A stretch of 64,000 bases of DNA from Sagittula sp048553715 (GTDB taxonomy: Bacteria; Pseudomonadota; Alphaproteobacteria; Rhodobacterales; Rhodobacteraceae). The notes below the pieces were generated by a model. It saw nothing but the letters and a program-made list of their open reading frames with translations. It was not told the DNA's origin and searched no databases. Shown here piece by piece: positions 43,810 through 52,249 of this stretch. The stretch's first letter is position 1. Each line of letters starts with the position of its first letter. The position numbers were made by a program, and so were the translations under genes. The stretch lies in assembly GCF_048553715.1 (NCBI RefSeq), contig NZ_JBLZNC010000007.1, positions 160,518-224,517 of the forward strand. Reading direction: 5' to 3'.

Positions 43810-44667
43810 TCAGCCCATCGTTTCTTTAAGTGTGCGACCCGTCAGACGCAGCATGCCCCAGACAATGACCGATGACAGCACCAGCAGCATAAAGCCGAAG
43901 GTGGCCCCCAGCTCCCAGTTGGAGCGGACGATGAACTGGTTGTAGATCATCTCGGTGAACCACAGGCTGTCTTTGCCGCCCAGCATCGTGGGCGTCAGAT
44001 AATTTCCAAGGCTCAGCATGAAGACAACAATGCACCCTGACACTATGCCGGGCATGGCGTGGGGAATGATTATCTCGCGCAGCACGGACAGGCCTGATCC
44101 GCCCAGATCATAGCCTGCCTCGATCACACTGTCGTCGAGGCTTTGTAAGGTGGTCACCAAAGGCACCACCATGAACAGCATCGAGGTATAGACCAGCCCG
44201 ACCATCATGGCGGCATCGTTGTACAGCATCTCGACCGGCTGATCGGCAAGCCCCGCCCATTGCAGCAGGTTCGACACGATACCGGTCTCGCGCAGAAGGA
44301 TCATCCAACCAAAGGTGCGCACCAGTTCCGAGACATAGAACGGGATCAGGCACATCAGAAACAGCACTTGCTGCAGACGGCCTCGGGCCATTTTTGCGAT
44401 GTAGTAGGACACCGGGAACGCGATGATCAGGGTGATCGCCGTGGCCAGAATGGACATCACCGCCGTGCGCCAGAAGGTCCGCAGGTACAGCGGCTCTGTC
44501 AGCGCCTTTTCGTAATGTGTCAGGCTGGGCTCATAGACGCCAAAGCTGATGCGTTCGCGGATCGAGATCAGGAACATATCGATATGCGGGATTACGATCA
44601 GCAGCCCCAGCCACAGTACCAGTGGCGTCAGCAGCAAGATGAAACCGATGCGGGCCTCGACGCGCAT
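43810..44667 (-). CDS. ABC transporter permease (PotB/PotH-like)
   Basis: A 285-residue permease with six helices; VLWLGLLIVIPHIDMFLISI opens it, and the EAA-type loop EAGYDLGGSGLSVLREIIIPH and GNYLTPTMLGGKDSLW downstream are typical PotB/PotH. It overlaps the ATPase stop by one base and ends three bases before the second permease. Confidence 0.92.
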   Translation of the reverse strand: MRVEARIGFILLLTPLVLWLGLLIVIPHIDMFLISIRERISFGVYEPSLTHYEKALTEPLYLRTFWRTAVMSILATAITLIIAFPVSYYIAKMARGRLQQVLFLMCLIPFYVSELVRTFGWMILLRETGIVSNLLQWAGLADQPVEMLYNDAAMMVGLVYTSMLFMVVPLVTTLQSLDDSVIEAGYDLGGSGLSVLREIIIPHAMPGIVSGCIVVFMLSLGNYLTPTMLGGKDSLWFTEMIYNQFIVRSNWELGATFGFMLLVLSSVIVWGMLRLTGRTLKETMG

Positions 44668-45752
44668 CAGCTTGCTCCGAAACAGGCGGTCTGCGCCGCG
44701 CCCCAGCCGATATGCACCGGCGCGCCGCGGGTCAGATGGGCGAATTCACCGGATTGCGGCAGGGTGACCTCGACGGTCCGGTTTGCGCCAGTGTCCACCA
44801 GCACGCGCGACGCCGCGCCGTTGAACAGGATTTCGCTGACCGTCCCGGCCATCCGGTTGTCGGCACCCTGTAGGGCGGCGGCATCTGTCGCCAGCCGGAT
44901 GGCCTCTGGCCGGACAAAGACCTCGGCCTGCGCGCCTGTGGTCAATGCGGCGCCCGTGGCCCGCAGTTCCAGCCCGCTGTCGGTGTGCAGCAGGCAGGTA
45001 TCGCCCTCCGCCCGCGTGATCCGGCCCGACCAGCGGTTTGCGTCCCCGATGAACCCTGCGACAAAGGGTGTCTGCGGCCGGTAGTACAGATCCTGCCCGC
45101 TGCCGAGCTGTTCAAACCGGCCTGCATTCATGACGGCGATCTGGTCCGACATCACCAGCGCTTCGGACTGGTCGTGTGTGATATAGACAAACGTGGTGTC
45201 GAACGCAGCCTGAAGCGCCTTCAGCTCGACCTTCATATGTTCGCGCAGTTTCAGATCCAGCGCGCCCAAGGGTTCGTCCAGCAGCAGCACGTCCGGTTCC
45301 AACACCATGCAGCGGGCAATGGCCACGCGCTGGCGCTGCCCGCCCGACAGCTCGTCCACCTTGCGCCCGCCGATGCCCGGCAGACCGATCCGGTCCAGCG
45401 CCTCGTCAACCTTGCGGGCGATCTGGTCCTTGGGCATCTTTTGACGGCGCAGCCCGTAGCCGATGTTTTCGGCGATGGTCATCATGGGAAACAGCGCAAG
45501 ATGCTGGAACACCATGTTCACGGGGCGTTTGTTCGGCGGGGTGTCCAGAACCGACCCGCCCTTGATGCGGATATCCCCCGATGTGGGGTCCAGAAACCCC
45601 GCGATCATGCGCATGATCGTCGTCTTGCCGCAGCCCGATGGCCCAAGGATGGAAAAGAAGCTGCCCGCAGGCACAGAGAAGGACACATTGTCCACGGCAG
45701 TGGTGTCGCCGAACTGTTTTACCAGATCAACGCATTCAAGATCGGGGGTCAT
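44667..45752 (-). CDS. ABC transporter ATP-binding protein (PotA/PotG-like)
   Basis: A 361-residue ATPase. Walker A GPSGCGKTTIMRMIAG (near 38-53), signature LSGGQRQRVAIARCMV, Walker B VLLLDEPLGALDLKLR and YITHDQSEALVMSDQ, then a TOBE domain. The ATG at 45752 (MTPDLECVDLVKQF) is chosen; the upstream in-frame extension runs through the hairpin behind the binding-protein gene and is rejected. Confidence 0.93.
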   Translation of the reverse strand: MTPDLECVDLVKQFGDTTAVDNVSFSVPAGSFFSILGPSGCGKTTIMRMIAGFLDPTSGDIRIKGGSVLDTPPNKRPVNMVFQHLALFPMMTIAENIGYGLRRQKMPKDQIARKVDEALDRIGLPGIGGRKVDELSGGQRQRVAIARCMVLEPDVLLLDEPLGALDLKLREHMKVELKALQAAFDTTFVYITHDQSEALVMSDQIAVMNAGRFEQLGSGQDLYYRPQTPFVAGFIGDANRWSGRITRAEGDTCLLHTDSGLELRATGAALTTGAQAEVFVRPEAIRLATDAAALQGADNRMAGTVSEILFNGAASRVLVDTGANRTVEVTLPQSGEFAHLTRGAPVHIGWGAAQTACFGAS

Positions 45753-45768
45753 GGGTATTCCTATACAA

Positions 45769-45794
45769 GGTGGCACCCGCGTGCGGATGCCACC
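45769..45794 (-). other. Intercistronic hairpin after the PotF-like binding-protein gene
   Basis: GGTGGCA (45769-45775) pairs with TGCCACC (45788-45794), and the inner CCGC/GCGG can extend it past one mismatch. It lies between the binding-protein stop (45819) and the ATPase start (45752), at the same relative place as the hairpins of three other transporter operons here. Confidence 0.65.
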
Positions 45795-45818
45795 AGATAT
45801 CATCAATGAAGGGTCGGA

Positions 45819-46880
45819 TCAGTTCGCGGCCTGAACACGGTCCAGCACGTCGCCTTCGATCTGTTCCAGACCGGCGGGGACGGGCGGATACCATTTGATG
45901 TTGTCGATCGCCTCTTGCGGGAAGCTGGCCTGATACTTGGCCTTCAGCGCATCCTCGGCGAATTCATCCGCGCCCGCAGAGGCCGTGAAGTTCCCCGCCG
46001 CCGCAGTGATCATGGCCGCCACTTCGGGCTGCATGACAAAGTTGATCCACTCATAGGCGACATCATCGGCCTGACCTTTGGCGGGCAGCACGAAGGTGTC
46101 GATCCACCCCAGCGCCCCTGACTCAGGCGCGACAAAGGTGATGTCGGCGTTGTCCTCGTTGAGCTTCCAGCCGCCGGTGTCCCATGCCATCGAGGCTGTG
46201 ACCTCGCCCGAGCGGACAAGGTTCATCAGCTCGTCACCACCGCCCCAGTAGGCTTTGACGTTGGCTTTGCATTCGATCAGTTTGTCTTCGACCTTGCCCA
46301 TGATCTCGGCGTATTTCGCCTCGTCCCCGTAGGCGGCAAAGGGGTCTTCACCCATTGCAAAGGCAAAGCCGATCAGCGTCGGGCGTTTCAGGCGGTAGGA
46401 CACCTTGCCTGCGACGTCCTCGGCACACAGGTCGGTGTAGTCCTTGACCACATCGCCCGCCTCGGCAGTGTTGATGACCAGACCGGAGGTGCCCCAGACA
46501 TGCGGCACGCCATAGACGTCTCCGTTGACCGTGGTGTTGGCCATGGTCGCCTGCAGCATCGACGGGATGAACAGGTCCTGATCCAGCTTTGAGACGTCGA
46601 TGGGCTTATAGATGCCGAATTCCATCTGCGGGCCCATGATGCGATCCTGCGACGGCTGCGCCAGATCAAAGCCGCCGCCGCCGGTGGCGCGCAGCTTGGC
46701 AATCATCTCTTCGTTGTTGGATTTCGTCACCTCGACGGTGTGGCCGGTCTGTTCCTCGAACATGGCGACAACGTCCTCGGGCGCGTAGCCGCCCCACGTC
46801 AAAAGCCGCAGCGTGTCTGCCTGCGCGCCGGTGGCCAGACCTGCAAGCACAGTGCCTGCCAGAAGAATTTGCTTTGTCAT
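45819..46880 (-). CDS. Spermidine/putrescine-type ABC substrate-binding protein (PotF-like)
   Basis: A 353-residue exported binding protein with signal peptide MTKQILLAGTVLAGLATGAQA. LRLLTWGGYAPEDVVAMFEE, HTVEVTKSNNEEMIAKLRA and GVPHVWGTSGLVINT match the PotD/PotF group, whose pocket uses acidic and aromatic residues to hold cationic amines. The start at 46880 is followed by a clean signal peptide; an open frame of 27 codons upstream is ignored. It follows tdm in the same direction, so uptake of a methylated amine or an amine N-oxide is plausible; polyamine is the default alternative. Confidence 0.9.
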   Translation of the reverse strand: MTKQILLAGTVLAGLATGAQADTLRLLTWGGYAPEDVVAMFEEQTGHTVEVTKSNNEEMIAKLRATGGGGFDLAQPSQDRIMGPQMEFGIYKPIDVSKLDQDLFIPSMLQATMANTTVNGDVYGVPHVWGTSGLVINTAEAGDVVKDYTDLCAEDVAGKVSYRLKRPTLIGFAFAMGEDPFAAYGDEAKYAEIMGKVEDKLIECKANVKAYWGGGDELMNLVRSGEVTASMAWDTGGWKLNEDNADITFVAPESGALGWIDTFVLPAKGQADDVAYEWINFVMQPEVAAMITAAAGNFTASAGADEFAEDALKAKYQASFPQEAIDNIKWYPPVPAGLEQIEGDVLDRVQAAN

Positions 46881-46994
46881 GAAAACCTCTCCGAATGGAA
46901 TGCTGCCGGGAGCATGTAAGCAATTAACCTTTCGGTCAAATTTTTTCTGCCCTCGCGTCATGCCTTTCTGTGTCAGGCCGATTTCTTTGGCAGC

Positions 46995-49364
46995 CTAGCT
47001 GCGGGGCCGTGTCTTTTGCGGATCGTAATGGGGGAAAGGCGTGATCCGCGCCGGATAGCGTTTGATATGCCCGTCAAGCTGGCCGATTTCGACCACGGTG
47101 TCAGGGGCGCTATGGGCCACGTCGATCCGCGCAAGGGCGATCCACTGGCCTGTGCGGGGCGAGCGCATGGCCGAACAGATCTCGCCCACCTGTGCGCGTC
47201 CGATGCGGATGCAATCGCCATGCGCCACAGGGTTCTGGCCGTCGATCTCGACCCCGACGAATTTGCGCGCGGGCATCTCCTTGCGGCGCAGCAGCGCATC
47301 GCGCCCGACAAAATCCGCCGTCTTGGATTTCAGCGGCACGGTAAAGCCGATGCCTGCCTCGAACGGGTCCGTTTGATCCGAGAAATCGTAGCCTGCAAAG
47401 ACCAGTCCCGCCTCGATGCGCACCAGATCCAGCGCTTCCAGTCCCATGGGGCGCAGGCCCAAGGGCTGTCCGGCCTGCCAGATGGCGTCGAATATCTCGG
47501 CCCCCTGTGCGGGATGGCAGAACACCTCATAGCCCAGTTCTCCGGTGTAGCCCGTGCGCGAAATGACAACCGGTACGCCCTCTGGTCCGCCCAGCCGTGC
47601 CGAGGTGAAACGGAACCACCCCATATCAGCCAGATCCGGCTGATGCGGCGCGGTCCAGAACAGATCCGTGATCAGCGCGCGCGACTTTGGGCCCTGAACC
47701 GCAAGGTTGTGCATCTGATCGGTCGAAGACCGGATCATGACGTTCAGACCCAGCCGCGCGGCCTCCTCCCGCATCCAGACGCCGCCCTCGTCCGAGCCGC
47801 CGATCCAGCGGAAATTCTGCGCGCCCAGCCGAAACAGGGTGCCATCGTCGATCATCCCGCCGTGGGGGTAGCACATGGCCGAATAGACCACCTGCCCCAC
47901 GGCAAGTTTTTCGACATTTCGGGTCAGGATCCAGTTCATCAGGGCCTCGGCATCGGGGCCGGTGATCTCGAACTTGCGCAGCGCTGACAGGTCGGTGACG
48001 GTGACATTCTCGCGGCAGGCCCAATAGCTTTCGACCGCATCACATTCGGGAAAACTGTTGGGCAGCCAAAAGCCGTTGTAATCGGCAAAGTCGCGCGTCA
48101 AAGCGGCGAATTTTTCGTGAAAAGCAGTCTCGCGCGTCATGATGGGCTCGTCTTCGGGGGTGGGGCGCCATGCTGTGGCGCGGCTGAAACGTTCGGTGTC
48201 CGCGTAGGTGCGCACGTGAATGTCGGTGAGCAGCCAGCCATTCGCGGCAGTGGTGTCATCGGGGCAGGCAGAGGATACGCAGACCAGATCGGTCAGCGCG
48301 CGCAACAGCACGTAATCGCCGGGGCGCGACCATGGCTCATCCGCGACCATCACCCCATGGGCGTCGATGGCGGTGTTGAAAAAGAAGTTCGCCGCCATCC
48401 AGCCGGGACGCTTCGTGATCCCATAGGGTTCGAGCGCCGCGTTGAAGTTGTCAGAGCAGTTCGCATGCCCCGGATAGCCGATATCGTCATAGTATTTCGC
48501 GTTACACGCCAGCGCGAAGGCATCGTGCCGCCCGCAAGTGTCTTGCACCACTTCGACCAGCGGTGTCAGGTCGTGGGCAAAATACTTCCCGTGCAAGCCC
48601 GGCATCGGATAGGCGTGCCCCTGAATGGTCCGCGTGGTGGTGACATCAAGCGGATGAAAGATGCCGCGATCCACCTTGCGGGCGTCAAAACACTGAAAAT
48701 CGGTGCACTGGCGGCCATCCACATCCATGATCTGGATGTATTCCCCTTTGGCCACCCGGTAGGCCCGCGCGGTGGCAGAGGCGACACGTAAATCCTGTAC
48801 CGGATCGGCCAAAGGGTCGGGCAAAGCAAACTGGCCGGACTGTCGCGGTTTGGCGCGGGTGATCGTCAGATCAATCGGTGTTGCGGTGGTCTGGCGGCTG
48901 AAATCGGGCTGCGGTGCCGGTGCTGCGACCAGCACCCAGCCATCGGCGCAGGCGGTGAACTCGGCATGGTCCCCCGCCGGGCTGTCGGCGCCGAACAGCC
49001 CGATCGTGCGCGCGTGCTCCAGTGATACCCCACGCCGCGCCAGCCCCGCGCGCAGTCGCGCCATACCACTGGCTCCACTGGCCAATGTGGCGCGCAGCCC
49101 GGCGCCGTCGCTGCCCGGGGCATTTGGCAAAAGCTGATCCGTCGCCCGCCCGTCCGTGGCGGCGCCAAGACATTCGCAAAGCTGCCCGCCTTCGGTGTTG
49201 ATGAAAGCGATCCTGTCACCGGCGCGCACCTCCAGCAGCACAGCGCCGCCACCGGCGACGCGGTGACGTTCCTCGCGCGGGCCAAGGGTGAAGGCATCCG
49301 GCCTGCGCGCAACAGACGGGCGCGGCGGCCCCGCACGAAACGGCTGGCCAATGTGATCAAACAT
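46995..49364 (-). CDS. tdm: Trimethylamine N-oxide demethylase Tdm (DUF1989-GcvT fusion)
   Basis: A 789-residue fusion. Residues about 30-400 form DUF1989-type metal-binding domains (IQIMDVDGRQCTDFQCF, GLHGKYFAHDLTPLVEV, DTCGRHDAFALACNAKYYDD, YPGHANCSDNF). About 420-785 is a GcvT/aminomethyltransferase domain with tetrahydrofolate site (FEITGPDAEALMNW, SRTGYTGELGYEVF, LEALDLVRIEAGL). This architecture is that of Tdm, which splits TMAO into dimethylamine and formaldehyde; the GcvT part is thought to capture the formaldehyde. tmm lies directly upstream. Start ATG follows GGAGAG. A terminator-like hairpin stands in the gap to tmm. Confidence 0.93.
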   Translation of the reverse strand: MFDHIGQPFRAGPPRPSVARRPDAFTLGPREERHRVAGGGAVLLEVRAGDRIAFINTEGGQLCECLGAATDGRATDQLLPNAPGSDGAGLRATLASGASGMARLRAGLARRGVSLEHARTIGLFGADSPAGDHAEFTACADGWVLVAAPAPQPDFSRQTTATPIDLTITRAKPRQSGQFALPDPLADPVQDLRVASATARAYRVAKGEYIQIMDVDGRQCTDFQCFDARKVDRGIFHPLDVTTTRTIQGHAYPMPGLHGKYFAHDLTPLVEVVQDTCGRHDAFALACNAKYYDDIGYPGHANCSDNFNAALEPYGITKRPGWMAANFFFNTAIDAHGVMVADEPWSRPGDYVLLRALTDLVCVSSACPDDTTAANGWLLTDIHVRTYADTERFSRATAWRPTPEDEPIMTRETAFHEKFAALTRDFADYNGFWLPNSFPECDAVESYWACRENVTVTDLSALRKFEITGPDAEALMNWILTRNVEKLAVGQVVYSAMCYPHGGMIDDGTLFRLGAQNFRWIGGSDEGGVWMREEAARLGLNVMIRSSTDQMHNLAVQGPKSRALITDLFWTAPHQPDLADMGWFRFTSARLGGPEGVPVVISRTGYTGELGYEVFCHPAQGAEIFDAIWQAGQPLGLRPMGLEALDLVRIEAGLVFAGYDFSDQTDPFEAGIGFTVPLKSKTADFVGRDALLRRKEMPARKFVGVEIDGQNPVAHGDCIRIGRAQVGEICSAMRSPRTGQWIALARIDVAHSAPDTVVEIGQLDGHIKRYPARITPFPHYDPQKTRPRS

Positions 49365-49383
49365 GATCGCTCTCCAAGAGATG

Positions 49384-49408
49384 AAAAAACGGGGGGCCGC
49401 AGCCCCCC
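49384..49408 (-). terminator. Intrinsic terminator or attenuator between tmm and tdm
   Basis: On the minus strand a stem GGGGGGC/GCCCCCC (49402-49408 with 49391-49397, tetraloop 49398-49401) is followed by G and then six T residues (complement of 49384-49389). It lies 23 bases after the tmm stop and ends about 20 bases before the tdm start. Confidence 0.75.
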
Positions 49409-49430
49409 AAGGGGAGGGAAGGTCGCTTGC

Positions 49431-50774
49431 CTAGTTCGCCAGATAGGTGTCCATGCTGTCGTCCAGCGCATCTTTCCAAGGCGTGTGATGGACAGGGGCC
49501 AAGGTGCCGGTGATCACCGAAGTGTAGCAATTGTCGCGGAAGGCCATGATGTCCTTTGCCTTGTGTTTCTTCCATTGCAGAAAGGCCTCGGTGGCGCCGT
49601 CCACATTGAAGCTGGGATAGTCCGTCTCGGCGATCAGTTCCTTGATGTAATTGGCCTGATATTCGATGGCGTATTTCGTGTCGTCAGAGGCCTCTTCCAG
49701 CGCCTCGCGCGCGGTGACATCTGCCATGAGAACCTGTTTGTCGGCGGGGATTTCGATCCGCCCAAGGATGATGTCGCGCACATACCATGCCTGCGCGTCG
49801 AACATGTTGAAGGTGAACCACTGGTCCTGCATGCCGAGGTAGAACATCTTGGGGTTGTGGACGTAGGCCACGCCTTTGTACAAATCCGCGGTCGCAAGAC
49901 GGTTTGCTGTTTTCAGGCGCAGATCGTCCGGCAGGAACGGGAAATAATGGCGGTATCCGGTGCACAGGATAATGGCATCGACGTCCTTTGTGGTGCCGTC
50001 CGAGAAATACACGGTCTTGCCGTCAACCCGTTCCAGCGCGGGTTTTTCTTCCCAATTGTCCGGCCAGGCAAAGCCCATGGGCGCGCTGCGATAGCAACTG
50101 GTGACCGTTTTTGCGCCGTATTTCCAGCATTGCGATCCGACGTCTTCAGCGGAATAGGACGAGCCCACCACAAGCACATCCTTGCCTTCGAATTCGCGGG
50201 CGTCGCGGAAATCATGGGCATGCACGATCCGGCCATTGAATTGATCGAACCCCGGGTATTCCGGCACATTCGGCGAGGAGAAATGCCCTGACGCACAGAT
50301 CACATGGTCAAAGCGTTCTTTGTAGACGCGGTCCGCGACCATATCATGCACGGTCACCTCGAAATCGCCGCTGTCAGGCAGGTATTCGACCCAGCGCATA
50401 ACCGAAGAGAACCGGATCCATTTGCGCACACCGGCTTTTTCGACGCGCCCCTGAATGTAGTCGAACAAAACCGCACGCGGCGGATAAGACGCAATCTGTT
50501 TTCCGAAATGTTCCTCAAAGGAATAATCGGCAAATTCCAACCCTTCTTTCGGTCCGTTCGACCACAGGTAGCGATACATCGAACCATGCACAGGCTCTCC
50601 GTTTTCATCGACGCCGGTGCGCCATGTGTAATTCCAAAGGCCGCCCCAATTGGATTGCTTTTCAAAGCAGACAATTTCTGGGATCTCGGCTCCTTTTTCA
50701 GCCGCGGATTGAAAGGCGCGCAGCTGGGCGAGGCCGGAGGGGCCCGCGCCGATAATGGCAACTCGTTTCGTCAT
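49431..50774 (-). CDS. tmm: Trimethylamine monooxygenase Tmm
   Basis: A 447-residue flavin-containing monooxygenase oxidising trimethylamine to its N-oxide with NADPH and oxygen. FAD motif GAGPSG (9-14), the FMO fingerprint FNGRIVHAHDF near 175-185 and the NADPH motif VVGSSYSAED near 200-209 are intact. CFEKQSNWGGLWNYTWRTG, DQWFTFNMFDAQAWYVRD and HHTPWKDALDDSMDTYLAN are as in the Roseobacter/Methylocella Tmm enzymes known to me, which also oxidise dimethylsulfide. ATG follows CGGGAGACGACG. It is divergent from the binding-protein homologue gene across a spacer with a large inverted repeat. Confidence 0.96.
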   Translation of the reverse strand: MTKRVAIIGAGPSGLAQLRAFQSAAEKGAEIPEIVCFEKQSNWGGLWNYTWRTGVDENGEPVHGSMYRYLWSNGPKEGLEFADYSFEEHFGKQIASYPPRAVLFDYIQGRVEKAGVRKWIRFSSVMRWVEYLPDSGDFEVTVHDMVADRVYKERFDHVICASGHFSSPNVPEYPGFDQFNGRIVHAHDFRDAREFEGKDVLVVGSSYSAEDVGSQCWKYGAKTVTSCYRSAPMGFAWPDNWEEKPALERVDGKTVYFSDGTTKDVDAIILCTGYRHYFPFLPDDLRLKTANRLATADLYKGVAYVHNPKMFYLGMQDQWFTFNMFDAQAWYVRDIILGRIEIPADKQVLMADVTAREALEEASDDTKYAIEYQANYIKELIAETDYPSFNVDGATEAFLQWKKHKAKDIMAFRDNCYTSVITGTLAPVHHTPWKDALDDSMDTYLAN

Positions 50775-50800
50775 CGTCGTCTCCCGGTTGTTTTTCTGGT

Positions 50801-50827
50801 ATGAACCAAAGTTTCAAATTGGTTCAT
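50801..50827. promoter_or_regulatory. Inverted repeat ATGAACCAA-N9-TTGGTTCAT upstream of tmm
   Basis: ATGAACCAA (50801-50809) and TTGGTTCAT (50819-50827) are exact reverse complements with a nine-base spacer (AGTTTCAAA), 27 bases before the tmm ATG. Further GGTT half-sites lie at 50786-50789, 50830-50833 and 50839-50842. It is placed as an operator for tmm, or for both tmm and the divergent gene; the XRE-cupin regulator two genes away is the nearest candidate. Confidence 0.6.
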
Positions 50828-50946
50828 CTGGTTGATTCCGGTTTGGGCCAAAAATTTTCTTCTGGTCAATTATTTTTCTTTAAGGGAATAATCATTGCCA
50901 TGGAGAGGCTGGTGAAACGCACAGAATTTACGCAAGAGCCCCGCAT

Positions 50947-52239
50947 ATGAGCGGGCCGTCACTGGCCCAGCGATTGATGGTGGCGGGCACTTTGCCGCGA
51001 CTGGGGGTGCAAGATCGCGCCCCGATCCGGGTGGGGGCACTGGTGCCCTTGTCAGGCCCCGAAGAACACTGGGGCCGTCCGGGCCTGCACGGCTGCCGCA
51101 TCTGGATCGACTGGATCAATGCGCGGGGTGGCATGATGATCGCCGGCCGTCGCCGCATGGTGGAGCTTATCGAAGCAGACAGCGCCCATGATCCCGAACG
51201 CGCCTTGGCTGCGGCCCGCCAGATGGTCGAGACGCAGAATGTGCGCCTGATGATGGTGCTCGGCGGGCGGGATGTGCGTCTGGCGCTGCCCTACCTGATG
51301 GAGCGGCAGATGCTGACCGCGACCCTTTTGCCATCGGATCTGTCGCCTGATTTCCCGACGCTGATTGCCCCGGCAGAGGTCCACCCGTTCTTTAACGTGA
51401 CCGGCGTCGATTGGTTGGCAGAGCATCGCCCCCAAGCGCGGCGCGTGGCTTTGTGTTCGCAGGCTGACGAATTGGGCCTGCCGTCGCTTGCGACCTATCG
51501 TGCGGCGTTTCGTGTCGCAGGCCGCGAAATCACGCGCGAGGTGCGCTACGATCCCGACCACGGCGACCCGCAGGCGATTATCGCCGCGATGATGGAAACC
51601 ACGCCCGACATCCTGTGCTTTTGCTCTTCTGCGCCGCCTTTTGTTGCGGGCCTGACCCGCGCGGCCTATGCGGCTGGCTTTGACGGAGAGATCATTGCCT
51701 GCACCTGCGACAACTACCGAAGCCTGATTGCGCAGACCTCTGCCGCGTTTATGGAGCGCTTCACCTTTCAGTTTCCCGATTTCGACGATCCGGGGCTGGA
51801 GGGGGCGGAGTTCTTCTTTCGCAACCCGAAGACATTTTATGACACCTATGCCGCGCAATTTCCTGACCAATGGACGGCCGTGAGTTGGGAATATGCCGCC
51901 ATTCTGGACCGTTGGCATGACGCGGTCGAAACTGCGGACAGCCTCGGGACAAAACAGGTGCTGGCGGCGCTGAAGCGCGGGCGCGTGATGCCCCATACCT
52001 TTGGCATGGGGCGCTGGTGGGGCGAGGAGGTGTATGGCACCGACAATGCGCTGGTCGGGGACTGGCCGGTGGTGGCCATCCGTGATGGTCGCGCACGGAT
52101 ACAGGCTTTTGGGTCGGTGCTCGATTGGTTGACCGCCCATGGCGATACACTGGTCGAGGAGCTGGGGGCTGTGGGCCAGTTGTGGCATCAACGCCCCCGG
52201 CCTAAGGCCGCGTCAGGCCAGAGTTTGAATGAGGAATGA
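50947..52239 (+). CDS. Signal-less type I periplasmic-binding-protein homologue (AmiC/LivK-like)
   Basis: A 430-residue protein of the branched-chain-amino-acid/amide-binding fold: IRVGALVPLSGPEEHWGRPG, then WIDWINARGGMMIAGRRRMV, VRLMMVLGGRDVRLALPYLM and GRWWGEEVYGTDNALVGDWP. No signal peptide is visible before the first strand, and no permease or ATPase of this type is nearby, so it resembles a cytoplasmic ligand sensor more than a transport protein. It is divergent from tmm and 10 bases upstream of the XRE-cupin regulator, with which it may form a sensing pair. The ligand is unknown; a methylated amine or amide would fit. A missed upstream start that adds an export signal is the main alternative. 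Confidence 0.8.
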   Translation: MSGPSLAQRLMVAGTLPRLGVQDRAPIRVGALVPLSGPEEHWGRPGLHGCRIWIDWINARGGMMIAGRRRMVELIEADSAHDPERALAAARQMVETQNVRLMMVLGGRDVRLALPYLMERQMLTATLLPSDLSPDFPTLIAPAEVHPFFNVTGVDWLAEHRPQARRVALCSQADELGLPSLATYRAAFRVAGREITREVRYDPDHGDPQAIIAAMMETTPDILCFCSSAPPFVAGLTRAAYAAGFDGEIIACTCDNYRSLIAQTSAAFMERFTFQFPDFDDPGLEGAEFFFRNPKTFYDTYAAQFPDQWTAVSWEYAAILDRWHDAVETADSLGTKQVLAALKRGRVMPHTFGMGRWWGEEVYGTDNALVGDWPVVAIRDGRARIQAFGSVLDWLTAHGDTLVEELGAVGQLWHQRPRPKAASGQSLNEE

Positions 52240-52249
52240 GGACAGGATT

